Assembly: GCA_009869945.1 (NCBI GenBank)
Contig: WIXG01000085.1
Coordinates: forward strand, 62,001-126,000
Direction of reading: 5' to 3'
Origin: Mesaphorura yosii
Taxonomy: Eukaryota; Arthropoda; Collembola; Poduromorpha; Tullbergiidae
Length of the DNA: 64,000 bases
Part shown: positions 11,401 through 22,615 of the stretch, piece by piece
Numbering within the stretch: the first letter of the stretch is position 1
Layout of the letters: each line of letters begins with the position of its first letter
The notes under the pieces: generated by a model
Seen by the model: the letters and a program-made list of their open reading frames with translations, nothing else
Databases searched by the model: none
What the model was told of the DNA's origin: nothing
Made by a program: the position numbers and the translations under genes

Positions 11401-12535
11401 TCATTTCCTGGCCATGAGCAGATACGCGCTGTTTCTTTCGGTGAAAGCGATCTCTAACTTGTTCATGCCGTCCACATCCGAGCCAAGGACATCTAAGACG
11501 CTGTAATGCAACCCGATAAAAGAATATTAACGTTAACGGCAAGGAGCGTTAACTCTCTCCAGTGCTGCTCAATGGACTTACTCCTGCACGTATTTCTCGA
11601 TTTGCTTCGCAACCTTCACCCCGTCTCCCTGCTTCACCGCGTTCCGGTACGGGGACATCGTCTGGAAGAACTTTGGGTAGTCCACCAGTCTCATCTGCCG
11701 CTCAAATTCGAAATCGGGGGTGCACCGCGTGAAGTCCCGCATCGGGATTTTGATGTCGACGTAATCGTCCAACGCAAGGGCGTTCGCTTCCGGCCAGTAC
11801 GGCTTCCACTCGTCGTACAGCAACTGGATAATTAGATGCGTACGATCAGGGTGCTAAATTGCCAAAGCCAAGGGTAAATCCGACATACGTGATTCATTAG
11901 GCGGTTCAGCTCCTCGTCCTTCGACGGGTTTCGGGCCCAGTGCACTTTCCAGTACCCGTAGCCAACAATTGCCAGCACACCGTTCGGGCAGAGGACCCGT
12001 TCCACTTCCTCGTAGAATTTGGCCAAATCGAACCAGTGGATCGAGGCGACCGCGAGAACGAGTTGGGCCGAGTTGCTCACGACGGAGATCGATTCGGCTG
12101 GCGACACTCTGCAGACAAGACCTGAACTTGCATTGTGACGCTTTGAGCATGGATATTGAGATTAGAGTAGGAGCAGTTACTTGTAGTCGACATTCATGAA
12201 TCCATTCCTTGTCTCGACGGCGAGCTTGATTTGTTCCGGACTCACGTCACAGGCCAATACGTGCTTAAAGTACGGCGCGAGCACGAGCGTCGCCTGGCCA
12301 GAGCCACAGCCCGCATCGACAGCCAGTTCGAGGTCGCCATTGTACTAATCAATTAAAGTAACAGCATAGCATAGCACAGCGTGCAAAGCATCAAAGCCCG
12401 CGATTGTAAATTAAGGGCGCCGACCTTCTCCTGGAGGAACGCGACGACTCTCTGCACGAGCTCCCACGGCGGGCGTGGGCGGTGCTGCAAGTAGAGTTGT
12501 GCTTGCTGCTTGTCCTCAAAGAAGCGGTTCGCCAT
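11401..12535 (-). CDS. Class I SAM-dependent methyltransferase, 278 aa
   Basis: Five exons: 12425-12535, 12181-12344, 11889-12108, 11582-11823 and 11401-11500, with continuous phases, starting MANRFFEDKQQAQLY. Motif I is LAVDAGCGSGQAT, followed by YFKHVLACDVSPEQI (motif II acidic residue) and AQLVLAVASIHWFD and VLCPNGVLAIVGYG (post-I region). This is the UbiE/trans-aconitate-type fold found in animal proteins annotated as putative methyltransferases; the substrate is unknown. The first intron's donor (AAG|GTCGGC) is weak, but the AAG to TAC AAT junction reproduces the family sequence EKYNGDLELAVDAG. Later exons are rich in aromatic and charged residues, as in the lid of this family. Confidence 0.85.
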
Positions 12536-13221
12536 TTCACCGACACCCGGAACGGACACTGATCTATTTTATTTCATCTTAGAAAAATATATCTCGTATT
12601 TAAAGCTTCTAGTTCAAGGTCATACGTTTCGTGTCATTTTTCATGCTACACACACGGACGTCTGTCTGGCCGCCTGGGCAATTAAATTTATCTTAATTTA
12701 ATTCAGAGTAATTAATTCAAGCTGATTGTCGGCGCGAAAGGGACCCCGTCACTCAACCGCAAGCGACGAGATTGCGGTCGTAGGGCAGCTGCGGTGCCTT
12801 AAATATGCTACTTTGACATGCGATCCTCGCCACAATTGCAATTGTGATTTCTCAATGCTGATTCTCCTGAGTGTCTGTCTGGACGGATGAGACCATAATA
12901 AAGACGAGGGACGACTAAGTTCATGCTTTTATGAGTTCGGCTACTTTTGCCTTGTCTAAACCAAAGAAAGCAGCACCGAAACTGTAAATTCTTTGCCTTT
13001 GCCCATGAAAATCTGAATACGAGTAGAATTGAGTTTAATTCGAAATTATGTGACAAAAGACTGAAAACACCGGGCACCTGGCCGTGCGATTGAACATTGA
13101 AGGAGCGGTGCAATATTTTATTACGGTGGGGCTAAGCAAATGAGTTAATACAATTAATTAATATGCGTGTGACTGAGGAGTGAGGACTAGAAATAAGCGC
13201 TATGGCTAGGTCCGTTGGAGG
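12536..13221. other. Intergenic, AT-rich
   Basis: Lies upstream of the methyltransferase and downstream of the DCAF6-like gene. No feature supported. Confidence 0.4.
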
Positions 13222-15317
13222 CTACTCGCCCTCTTCGTCCTCTTCCTCCTCCGTGGGCGGGCGTGGGGGCCGCACGGTCACCGCAGGTGCCGACTGTCTT
13301 CGAATATGGTTCAGCGTGGTCAGCATGCGGATCATGAAAGCAGCGGGGACGGTGATCGTGTCCTTCGTCTCCTCCAGCATCACTTTATTCCGATTGACCA
13401 GCTGATCCACCGCGTCCCCGTCGTATGTCGACTCCTCCGCGACGGGAGCGAACAGTTTGATGTTATAGTCGATGCCAGAGACGGCGAGCAGCGGATACGT
13501 CGGATGAGGCTGAATACAGTTGACGACGTGCGAATCAGCTTCAATGACAAAGACCAGCTTGCCTGTTGCCTTCTCCCAGAAAAATACGTGGCCACAGTCC
13601 GAGCCACTCATGACGTACTCGTGGCCCCAGTAATTGCACTCTTTGATCATGGTGCGAGAGTTGCGGTGACCGCCGTACTCCTGAAGAAGCTTGGCGGTGG
13701 GGAGTAGGCGCCCTCGAGGTGCTGATGGCGCCGTGGGGCTTGAAGGACCCGCACCGTCGATGACGGCACTCGCATCATCCGCTGAGGAAGAATTCAAGCT
13801 CGCGGCGATCCCGCCGTCTGAGCTCTGAATCGGTGCACTTGACACTGATAAAATGTCTTCGATCCCGGGGGATACTGCTTCCGAACCGGGCCCAGGTTGT
13901 GGCGGGTCCGGTCGCCACTCCTGGTCCTCCCCGATGCTCAGTTGGAGTGGGGCGCTCGTCGAGGTTGAAGGAGCGTCACGGTGCAGCCGTGAACGGGGAA
14001 CCTCGCGCAGCATTTCAGACATAAACATCGTCATTCGGTCCATAAGGGAGGGTTGAAGCATGGGTCGAGCTTGGCCGATGTCTGATCAAGAATGCAAAAA
14101 TTCATTACATGACCTGTGGTCAATTTTTATATGCTACTGTATTATCGGTTCTTACCTCCTGCATTAATGGCCGGCCTTGCTGCTGGTCCGGTATCTGACC
14201 AATCTCCCCTCAGTCGCAGTCGTTTCGATCTTGTCGATCCCGACACTGCAGCTTTCGACTCTGGATTATTACAGGGAGCCGCCTCTGAGCAGTCCTCGTC
14301 CAATGTCGACCAAAGGTAAACGTTATCAGAACTGAAACTTGCTATTAACTCCAATCCGTCGTGCGAATACACCACGCTCGTGATACGGTGGCCCTTCGAG
14401 CCAAGGTCGGGCACCAAAAACTGTTTGACAGCATGATTATTGGCGGGAGTGCCAAGATTTCTCCGATCGTACACACGAACGCAATCTGTGAGTCCCGTCG
14501 CCAGCTCGTACTGGCGTCGAGGGTTCGTGGACATCGACGTGACTGCCCGACGGTGCATGATGAGGATGTCCTCGCTATTCCTTAGCATGGTGCAGTTGCA
14601 GTGAGATTTGGCGCGAAGGTCGTAGAAACGCACCGTTCCATCTTCGCCGCAAGAGTAAAAAGTATATGGTTCGCCAGGCACCGTCATGACTTCGTAACAC
14701 GTTGCTCCATGACACTTGTACAAATTGCGGGCGTTATCTTCAGGAGCAGCATTCAGATCTAAGGAAGGATCAAAGGAAGAGATTTGTTAGCATAAATATA
14801 ACCGATTAATCGCCATTAATATACTCAAGTTAAACTTACCCGTGTAAAGAACTTCGCCGTCACCGGCACAACTGACAATTTTAGTGTCGTCCCAATTCGG
14901 CATGAACTTGGCTGAGAAAATGTTGGATTTGTGACTTGACTTGTAGTCGAATAGCAGTGGATCAAAGCGAAACGGGTCGAACAGAATCAAATGCTGGTCA
15001 TCGGCTCCAGATAAGAGTTTGGTGCCATCTGAGCTCCAGTGAATTGTGTTGACACATCCATGGTGGCCGGCAAGAGGACGCCGGTACGGTGCGAAGCGAT
15101 GGATCAGTGACAGATTATCTGAAATGGTCGAGTGAACGAACGTGATCTCATAATTAAAGAAAATTTATTCACCAGAATTGACGATCGACTTACCCTTTGT
15201 CAACGTCTGTACGTTGTATCTGTTATCATTGATAAGAGGATACTGCGACACTGCTTCGAATAGTGTCTGTGGTTTATGTAACGGGCGATGGATGCGACTG
15301 CGGTTGTAATTGTCCAT
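13222..15317 (-). CDS. DCAF6: DCAF6-like WD40 protein (CUL4-DDB1 substrate receptor), 621 aa
   Basis: Four exons: 15194-15317, 14840-15118, 14156-14758 and 13222-14081, with continuous phases, starting MDNYNRSRIHRPLHKPQ. WD repeats begin with HHGCVNTIHWSSDGTKLLSG and continue through HKSNIFSAKFMPNWDDTKIV and YTFYSCGEDGTVRFYDLR, which closely follow DCAF6/DCAF5. A low-complexity Ser/Pro/Ala-rich insert separates the N-terminal repeats from a C-terminal pair (HEYVMSGSDCGHVFFWEKAT and HPTYPLLAVSGIDYNIKLF), the split propeller typical of the family. The tail ends in an acidic EEEEDEEGE. Family members recruit substrates to CUL4-DDB1, and DCAF6/NRIP also binds nuclear receptors; that role is inferred. 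It is divergent from the gene at 16178, with 860 bp between. Confidence 0.85.
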
Positions 15318-16133
15318 CTTGATTGACCTTTGGCTCGATTGTTAAACCAGCTGATTGTCTAATTTACCGCTTGGTAACTCCGTCCATACCCTCATTGTCA
15401 ATATGCTGCTCCAATCAGGAAGGTTCTTTAGTTAAATTATGCACTTCGCCTACATATGGATTTGTATTAGAATTTCGAGTTTAGGAACTTTTCTTTTGAC
15501 TAGCTGAGTTTGAAAGAGCTGCGTGGAAGAAGTCGACAGACTGAACTAACGTCATCAGCCGCTCTTGCGCAAAGTTGCATCTTTCATCTTGGCATCTCGT
15601 GCCAAGTTGGGACGAAAACAAAGAAGAGCAAGCGCATCGAGTGAATCTCTAGTTCGCACTGACTCGCTCCAGTGAACGGAATCGCGAAGGAAGAAAAGTA
15701 AAAATTTTGCTAGTCTACTTCTCATCAAGACAATAATTAACACGGTCGTTAAACGGAAGCGTTGCATGCACCGCAGTAGTCATAATTACTGATTACGGAT
15801 GCAGATAAAGAATTGAAATCGCAGCAGCTCGCATGCATGCGTGCACGAATCGCGTGGAGAGTCAGGCAGTGAAGATCCCACTCTGAGCAACAACATCTCA
15901 CTTAAGCTGGGGAACGCTGACATGACAAGTAGAGCTCTCGGTTTGCCCGAGTGCACTCCAACTGGGTCAGCCCGCCTGACTTGACTCCAATCTGCTTGAC
16001 CTGCTCCTCGCTTGGTGGGCATTTTGTATATGTGTGTAGCAATCTGTTCGCAATTAATATGTGGCAATTTGGGATCTGCTGTCTGTCTGTCATTAGTTGC
16101 GAGTAAACAAATCCTGTTGATCAACGAGTGAAG
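15318..16133. other. Divergent intergenic region
   Basis: Lies between the minus-strand DCAF6-like gene and the plus-strand gene at 16178, so it should hold both promoters. I see no coding exon. No clear TATA box. Confidence 0.4.
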
Positions 16134-16181
16134 ATGAAGTGGAAGCCACCAGTGCCAGTAGGCCCAGTGTCAGTGAAATGA
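16134..16181 (+). promoter_or_regulatory. Upstream ORF overlapping the next start codon
   Basis: An ATG at 16134 opens a 15-codon frame (MKWKPPVPVGPVSVK) whose TGA at 16179-16181 overlaps the next ATG at 16178-16180 in the four bases ATGA. The two are in different frames. If the mRNA starts upstream of 16134, the uORF would limit or couple translation of the main frame. Confidence 0.4.
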
Positions 16182-16816
16182 TCTTCCCACGGGAATCGAA
16201 CAATGCCACAACGGCGGCTCGGACCATCGCCTCCTTCGAGATTGCAAACTTCAACATGAAAGACTCAAAGGAGGCGGCCGAGGAGCACATTTACGAGTGG
16301 AACCTTGATGGATACTTTTACCCCATCGCCAATTTTCTGGGGCTGGACAAAATCATTCAAGTGCCTGACCACGCGGACGTGATGGAGTACGGAGAGAATC
16401 ACGCCCACACTGCACTCAGCCTCGGGGTCCTCGGCGGTGTGGTGTGGGTAATTTGGAAGGTAAGCGATCAGTGACGGCCGACCAATTCAACTCTGGAATT
16501 TATTGGCTCCGTTTCTTTGGTTCTGCAGTTAATACAGCACCTGCCCACAATCCTACACCATATGAGCATCGTCCTAAACTTTTACAAACGCAAAAGAAGG
16601 CGGCGGATTGATCGCAGGAAGACGCTCCGTCGTAAATCTAATCAGAACCAGCGCCAAGGGTGGGGCTGGGGCGACCACAACCATCACAGGCTCGACAACT
16701 ACTATACGACGCTTGTGACGTCCAGGGAACTCTACGAGAACGAGCGGTACAACAACGAGATGCTCCACGAACTGCTGGACGTCGATCTGCCGCACCTGGT
16801 CTCAGTTTATCAGTAA
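16178..16816 (+). CDS. Unknown single-pass protein with basic tail, 189 aa
   Basis: Two exons, 16178-16459 and 16529-16816, joined in phase 0 (IWK|LIQH). I do not recognise the family. The start at 16178 is the first in-frame ATG after a stop at 16118. The first exon is mostly soluble and acidic. A hydrophobic stretch spans the junction (ALSLGVLGGVVWVIWK, then LIQHLPTILHHMSIVLNFY). It is followed by a strongly basic run (KRKRRRRIDRRKTLRRK), an aromatic HNHHR stretch, and an acidic C-terminus. This looks like one membrane anchor with a positive flank, but it could also be a peripheral protein. AATAAA lies at 16924-16929. Confidence 0.6.
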
Positions 16817-16923
16817 CGAGTAAAGTTTGCGATACGCCAGACTGTTAAGATTGTACAGCCGCGGCGTATGAATTTTGTATATAATCTCTTGAAGTGTGTT
16901 AAGAAAGTTTGATTTTGTCATCA

Positions 16924-16929
16924 AATAAA
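16924..16929 (+). terminator. Poly(A) signal
   Basis: AATAAA about 108 bp after the stop codon of the unknown two-exon gene. Confidence 0.55.
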
Positions 16930-17573
16930 TCCTATTTACACTTGACACAGTATTCAATTAGAAGCTAACGGCACTTCGTCCTGCTTTCTGTTTTGTCGTT
17001 ACTTCGAAAGAAAAATCCTGGAACCTGCTTTATTATAAATTCTCACTTCGTTAGATTCCTTGCATATTGCATTAACACAAGCAGGCGAATAGACGCTAAC
17101 CAAAGCTCTGTGACTTCGTTCTTATTCTTCTTCGGTTCTACTTCTCGGCTTCGACTTGTTCGCAGCATACCGTTCTTTAGTCCAACAAGCACGCCATTCT
17201 TTCGGCAAGCACCGATGTGGCTGGGGAAGGAGGAAAACAGCTGTGCGAAATTGTCCGGACTTTCTTTCCAGATTTCCCGTGTGCTGCTGCTTCCTCACAT
17301 GGATAAATGTCAAATGCACACAGACACCCACACAGCCTCGCTGTAGCACTAAGTACTGGTTCTCTGCTTCAGAACACGAACAGCAAGTCCCATGCAGATC
17401 CAGATGCCACTAAATTCAACAGGCAGTCGGCCAAGAGCAGCCTGGCCACGTCCACAATTGCTTATCAGTACTCGTAGGCTTCACAAATCTTAGAATAGAA
17501 TTAGAATAGACTAGTTTGACAGACAGCAGTTTAAACTAGGCACTAGACTCGCTTGAATCCATTTGGCCTGGCG
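16930..17573. other. Intergenic between two plus-strand genes
   Basis: Frames at 16993-17413 show no protein character and no splice signals that join them to a neighbour. The region likely holds the MFS gene's promoter and 5' UTR. Confidence 0.4.
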
Positions 17574-19130
17574 ATGGATGTGCGTGACAAACTGGTCGTC
17601 AAATCCGTAGAGAGCTACACGGCCCTTCCGCAGACGGATCCGACCACGGCTGGAGCAGCAACGAACCCCGACGATGTGCCCGGTCACCGCTTCTGGCCAC
17701 TCACGCTCCCTCGGCGCTACTTTGTGGCCGTCCTTTCTTTCATGGGTTTCTGCAACCTGTACATCCTCCGAGTCAATCTCTCCGTGGCGATCGTGTCGAT
17801 GACAAGCACCGACAAGGACGTGTCTGGCTCCAGCACGCCAGAATTCGATTGGGACTCCAAAACGAAAGGTTTGATTCTGAGCTCGTTCTTTTGCGGGTAC
17901 ATCGTGACTCAGCTGCCGGGCGGATGGCTCGCTTCTCGCTATGGTGGCCGACTAATTTTTGGGTACGGCATCGTCATCACGGCTGTTCTGAGTCTGCTGA
18001 CCCCAATCGCAGCCAAAGGAGGAGCCGGGATGCTCGTCGTGCTTCGAGTGCTGCAGGGACTCGCTGAGGGCGTGACCTACCCTTCCATCCATCACTTGCA
18101 TTCGAAATGGAGTCCCTGCATCGAGCGGAGTCGCCTCGTCACCATCGCGTTCTCTGGCTCGTACGTCGGAACGGTCATCGCTCTGCCCGTCTCGGGGCTC
18201 CTGGCAGACAACTACGGCTGGCCATCCATCTTCTACGTCTTTGGCATCGTGGCACTCATCTGGGCGGGATTCTGGTTCGGGACCGTGGCGGAGACACCGA
18301 GAGAGGACAAGTGGATCAGCGAGGAGGAGGTCAACTACATCACCTGCAGTCTCGGACCACCGTCGCCGACCGTAAGTGATCGTGCCCATTGTTGTTAAAC
18401 ACAATTACGTGCCTTCACTTGAAATGAGTCAGGAGACTCATTCCAATTCTGTTTGCAGCACAAACTGCCATGGCGCACGATGCTTCGTTCGCAGCCGGTG
18501 TGGGCGATCAACTGCGCCCACTTTGCTGAGAACTGGGGTTTCTACCTCCTGCTGACGCTGCTTCCGACGTACATGTCCCACACTTTCCACTACAACCTCT
18601 CCAAGTCAGGCTTCATCTCTGCCCTGCCCTACCTCGTCATGGCCATCATCCTGCAATCGTCTGGCGTGCTCGCCGATTGGCTCCGCGTGCGAGGCTTCAC
18701 GACGACCCAAGTGCGGAAATTGTTTACGTGCGGAGCTTTCCTCGCCCAGACGACCTTCGTCATGGCTGCTGCGTTCATCACCACAAACTCCGTGGGCGCC
18801 CTCGTCTGTCTCACGGCGGCCGTAGGGCTCGGCGGCTTCTGCTGGACTGGCTTCGGAGTCAACCACCTGGACATTGCGCCAAACTACGCCGGGCTCCTGA
18901 TGGGCGTGTCAAACACATTTGCGACCATCCCCGGCATTCTGAGCCCCATCGTGGCCGGGTTCATGACAGTGAATGGGACGCCGGACGAGTGGCGTGCCGT
19001 TTTCTTGATCTCAGGAGTCATCTACTTCATTGGCTGCTTGATGTATGGCTGGATGGCGTCGGGCGAGCCGCAGAAGTGGGCCGAAGCGAGGGAGATGGAC
19101 CTCACGACGAGCTGCATGGACTCGGATTAA
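17574..19130 (+). CDS. SLC17-like MFS anion/phosphate cotransporter, 489 aa
   Basis: Two exons, 17574-18371 and 18459-19130, joined in phase 0 (PPSPT|HKLPW). Starts MDVRDKLVVKSVESYTALP. About 12 membrane segments in two six-helix halves; the first, RRYFVAVLSFMGFCNLYILRVN, is followed by LSVAIVSMTS, the typical SLC17 opening. Other family marks are SSFFCGYIVTQLPGGWLASR, VLQGLAEGVTYPSIHHL and CAHFAENWGFYLLLTLLPTYM. It belongs to the sialin/inorganic phosphate cotransporter (Picot-like) cluster expanded in arthropods; the actual substrate cannot be read from sequence. An AATAAA is at 19344-19349, and the gene is tail to tail with LLPH. Confidence 0.9.
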
Positions 19131-19343
19131 TTAACACTTCGGTTTAGTTTTAGTTTGTGTTCACCATTCTCCGTTCACGGCACTCTGCACATATCTTGCA
19201 TGGCTTCCTGCCTCCTACTACATAAAACTATGACTATGACTGTCCTATCAGTATTACTCTCGTTGTGATTGTGACTGTGACTTCTGACCTGATCTGAGTG
19301 TTAACTATGGTGCACCTGTTCTAGAAAATTAGCCAAATTACGA

Positions 19344-19349
19344 AATAAA
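19344..19349 (+). terminator. Poly(A) signal of the MFS gene
   Basis: AATAAA about 210 bp after the stop. A minus-strand AATAAA for the convergent LLPH gene lies at 19376-19381. Confidence 0.55.
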
Positions 19350-19375
19350 TGTGTACAAATGAAATATTCATCGAA

Positions 19376-19381
19376 TTTATT
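19376..19381 (-). terminator. Poly(A) signal of LLPH
   Basis: AATAAA on the minus strand begins 2 bp after the LLPH stop codon, so the LLPH 3' UTR would be very short and the two convergent transcripts would abut or overlap. Confidence 0.5.
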
Positions 19382-19382
19382 T

Positions 19383-19969
19383 CTACGTCCGTTTAATAGA
19401 GACTGCGCGTGCACGCTTAAGGCGTTTGTTCTTCTTCTGCTGCGTCCGCATCTTGCGCTTGTTCATCCATTCCGGGTAGTTTCCAAACTGGTCTCGCATC
19501 GTCCGCTTGTTGAATACTCGTTCCACGCCGTCGACGCTCATCTTCTCGGGTGCCTCGTCATCGCCAGTGGACTGCTTCCTGGAACGGCGGTCCTTTCCTC
19601 GCTGTCGTCTGTCGACGCGAGTAGAGGCTTTCTTAGTCTTCTGGAGTGGAATGAAGGCACCTGGCTGAATCACTTGCACGTCACCGTCGTCGACGTTCAT
19701 TGCTGCTGAATCTGCCTCTGCGTCGGGTTCCTCCTTGATTTCTGAAAGAGGAAGGTAGCAGGTATAACTAATATCTCGTATCGCATCCCACTGTCCTCTG
19801 GATTAAGTAATAAGGGGACTTCTTCATAATGTTAATTACCTGGTTTGAATTGGATATCGCCAGCCTTCTCCAGCATGTCATTTAACCGCTTCAGTTCCTT
19901 GGCTCCATATCGCTCCCGCTTCACAGCCCTCATTTTACGCTTCCACTTGCTCCGTAAACTCTTCGCCAT
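19383..19969 (-). CDS. LLPH: LLP homologue, nucleolar/chromatin basic protein, 162 aa
   Basis: Two exons: 19840-19969 and 19383-19741. The start MAKSLRSKWKRKMRAVKRERY is nearly identical to the N-terminus of animal LLPH, a small basic nucleolar protein linked to ribosome biogenesis and transcription. The C-terminal half has FNKRTMRDQFGNYPEWMNKR, which matches the LLPH motif LDQHGxYPxWMNQR, and a Lys/Arg-rich tail (KKNKRLKRARAVSIKR). The middle is acidic and Lys/Arg-rich, and the protein is longer than the roughly 130-residue vertebrate form. It is divergent from PPOX with a 578-bp gap. Confidence 0.85.
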
Positions 19970-20547
19970 GGCGCTGATCAGTGAACCTAATCAATATAAT
20001 CAGTCAGTAAGATCAGCCAGAATAAGTAAGCCGCAACACACAAAGTGTCGATATCGTACAACTGCAGTACCGAATGAATGCAGACTAATATTAGGCCTCA
20101 ATACCTATTAAAATTATAAAAATTACTTACCAAGTTCTTGTCTGTTAACAAATCACAAAATCACAAATTAATTCAGTAAAAATTCGATAACTGATAATAA
20201 CTGAAGACCCACTCACGGAATTCAGTACTTAATACTCAAGCACACGAGGCACGAGTTGTTACTTGGATTTGAATCGCATTCCTCGCACGTGTCGACTGAA
20301 GCGCAGAGTTTAACTTGCCACAAGTTTGAAAGTGTCCATCCATGAGAAAAGACTCGAGCTTCTGCTTACAGCTCTCTGTGATAATTAACTCCAGTGCAAG
20401 TTACGATAAATCAGCAGGAACTGACCAGACCAGCTCCAGACTCCAGTCACAGGATGTGACATTATCGTCTGACGCGTGACGGGTGGAACTCACTGCCACT
20501 GCCAACTACCTGGCGATTACTACAGGAGCCTGAATCCAGGACTGGAA
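19970..20547. promoter_or_regulatory. Divergent LLPH/PPOX promoter region
   Basis: These 578 bp separate two start codons on opposite strands, so both promoters should lie here. Minus-strand 5' UTR introns are possible, since CTTAC-type donor complements occur near 20127, but I cannot prove them. No TATA box was recognised. Confidence 0.4.
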
Positions 20548-22219
20548 ATGACGGGTGGTGCGCGACAAACACAGAAGACAGTGGCCGTTCTCGGTGGGGG
20601 CATCTCCGGTCTCTCGGCTGCGTACTACATTCGGAAGAAGTTTGGCGATCGCGTACGACCCGTGATCCTGGAGCGAACACCACGAGTTGGCGGCTGGATC
20701 CGGAGTTTATGTGATAGACACAATGTGTTTGAGACTGGACCTCGAAGCATCCGACCTGTGGGCTTGCCGGGCATGAATACGCTGGACCTCGTTGAGGAGC
20801 TTGGCCTGGATCGTGATGTACACTACGTTCCTCCTTCGCAGCCTTCAGCCCAGAATCGCCTCATCTTCACTAGGGGCAAGCTGGTTAAGCTTCCGTTGCA
20901 AGAAGGCCCCCGGCTCCTGTTCAAAACAGCGCCACCATTCGAGAGGCCGTTGTATAGGGCGATACTTCGCGATATCTTCAAGCGAAGAGTGGTAAGCTTT
21001 TAACTTTGTAACTGTCTATTTGATCAAACAAGGGAACTTTTACAATAAATAAAATTTGGTTTGATTTGATGATTTGTAGAAGGATGACGACGATGACGTC
21101 TACGATTTCTTCGAGCGGCGATTTGGTCGAGACATTGCAGAATACCTGGTCGACCCGATGATACGAGGCGTTACTGCGGGTGACGCACGCCAAATTTCAG
21201 TCAAGTTCATGTTTCGTCAGCTATACCACTACGAGCAAAAGTACGGCTCCGTTGTGCTGGGCACCCTCATAAATCAATTCCGGAAGAAGCCGTCGCTCAT
21301 TGACTTGGCACACCGCATTCCGGGACACGAGCGCATCGGGTTCACAAAACTCGCCTGCACAGCACTCGAGCAGAACTGGTCTCAATGGACGCTGGAGGAG
21401 GGACTGGAGCAGCTTCCAAAAACACTTCGAAAGAAGTTGGAGGACGACGGAGTCGATATTCGAGTCCAGTGCGGAGTGAAGACGATCAAGTTTGGAGAAG
21501 TGCGAAATGTGCCCGCAGACCATGTCGAGGTGAATTACTTGAGAGGCCCAAGGACAGGCCCAGACGGCTCCATCACTCCAGCAGCGGAGGAAGTGCTACA
21601 CTGCGACCACATTATCAGCACGATCCCCGCATGGAGGTTCAGCAAGATCCTCCGCAAGTCGAAGCCCAGCCACCCCAGCCTGTGGCAGCTCCTCAACCTC
21701 ATCTCTGCGGTGGACGTCATTGTGATCAACCTCCTGTACCGAGGTCGCCTGGACATTCTCGAAGAGGAGGCGTTTGGGTTCTTGGTCCCCTCGTCCGAGG
21801 CGGAGCACACTCCTGCCGTCGAGGGCCTCCTGGGCGTCGTGTTTGACACGTGCAGTCGGGCGCAGGGAGACGACACGGTGCTGACAGTCATTGCGCAACC
21901 CACTATCGGGATCGTGGAAGCTGCCCCGCAGGAGGCGACAGCCGTCGCCCGCTCGCTGGCCCGCCAGTACGTGAAAGCAACTCTCGGAGTGGAAGTCGAG
22001 CCGGACCGGTGCGAGGTGACGTTCTCGGAGGACTGCATTCCGCAGTACCAAGTGGGACACTTCGAGAAGGTGGACGGAGTCCGGATGTTCTGCAGGGCGG
22101 CCAAGCTCCCGCTGCTCGTGGCAGGGGCGTCCTACGACGGAGTCAGCGTCAATGACTGCGTGTACAGCGCGAGGAAGGCCGTAGAGGAGTTGCCCTTTGC
22201 CAACCTGCTCCAGTCATAG
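20548..22219 (+). CDS. PPOX: Protoporphyrinogen oxidase, 527 aa
   Basis: Oxidises protoporphyrinogen IX to protoporphyrin IX, the penultimate step of haem synthesis, at the mitochondrial inner membrane. Two exons, 20548-20991 and 21080-22219, joined in phase 0. The FAD motif VAVLGGGISGLSAAYYIR is at about residues 11-28, followed by LERTPRVGGWIRS and ETGPRSIRP, which are diagnostic for PPOX. Later signatures are FGRDIAEYLVDPMIRGVTAG and the C-terminal VAGASYDGVSVNDCVYSAR with the second FAD contact. It is about 50 residues longer than the vertebrate enzyme, through a loop near the exon junction (KDDDDDVYDFF) and a long mid-domain. No mitochondrial presequence is obvious, which is normal for this enzyme. 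Confidence 0.93.
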
Positions 22220-22615
22220 CCAAAGCCGATTCGGTTCACGCATATTTTGTTACAACAAGAATGGAGACGGAGGAAATAAATTCGAGACACGACGGGAGTT
22301 TGTTGTGCTTGAACTTGTCTGAAATACGAACGAATGTACTTTCTAAGTTTTGTTGCTTGTTGACGATGACGATCACCCTCTTGACCTATCCTTGGACTTT
22401 GTCTTCGGCTGGAGTTCGCATGTTACACAATCGCATGCATGTCGAGCAAGTGGTCAGAATTATGTGTTATCTCTATTTAAAGAAGTAATCCTTTCAATTC
22501 TTGATTGGCTTGTCATTCTCAACACGGTTCATTTCTCTCTTGCATCTTGTATTGCATTGTGGTGATTTTGGCCGTTCGATTCAATCTTCCATCTTTTGGG
22601 CGTCGCCGTCAAACG
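22220..22615. other. Short intergenic between PPOX and fRMsr
   Basis: Same-strand gap of 396 bp. Overlapping 70-codon frames here are AT-rich and start without context. The PPOX 3' end and fRMsr promoter are expected here. Confidence 0.4.

Noticed and set aside
16093-16290. 65-codon minus-strand frame with hydrophobic tail
   Set aside because: Opposite to the better supported two-exon plus-strand gene; no start context and no continuation.
22261-22565. Overlapping 70-75-codon frames between PPOX and fRMsr
   Set aside because: AT-rich 3' UTR-like sequence without codon bias or homologues.
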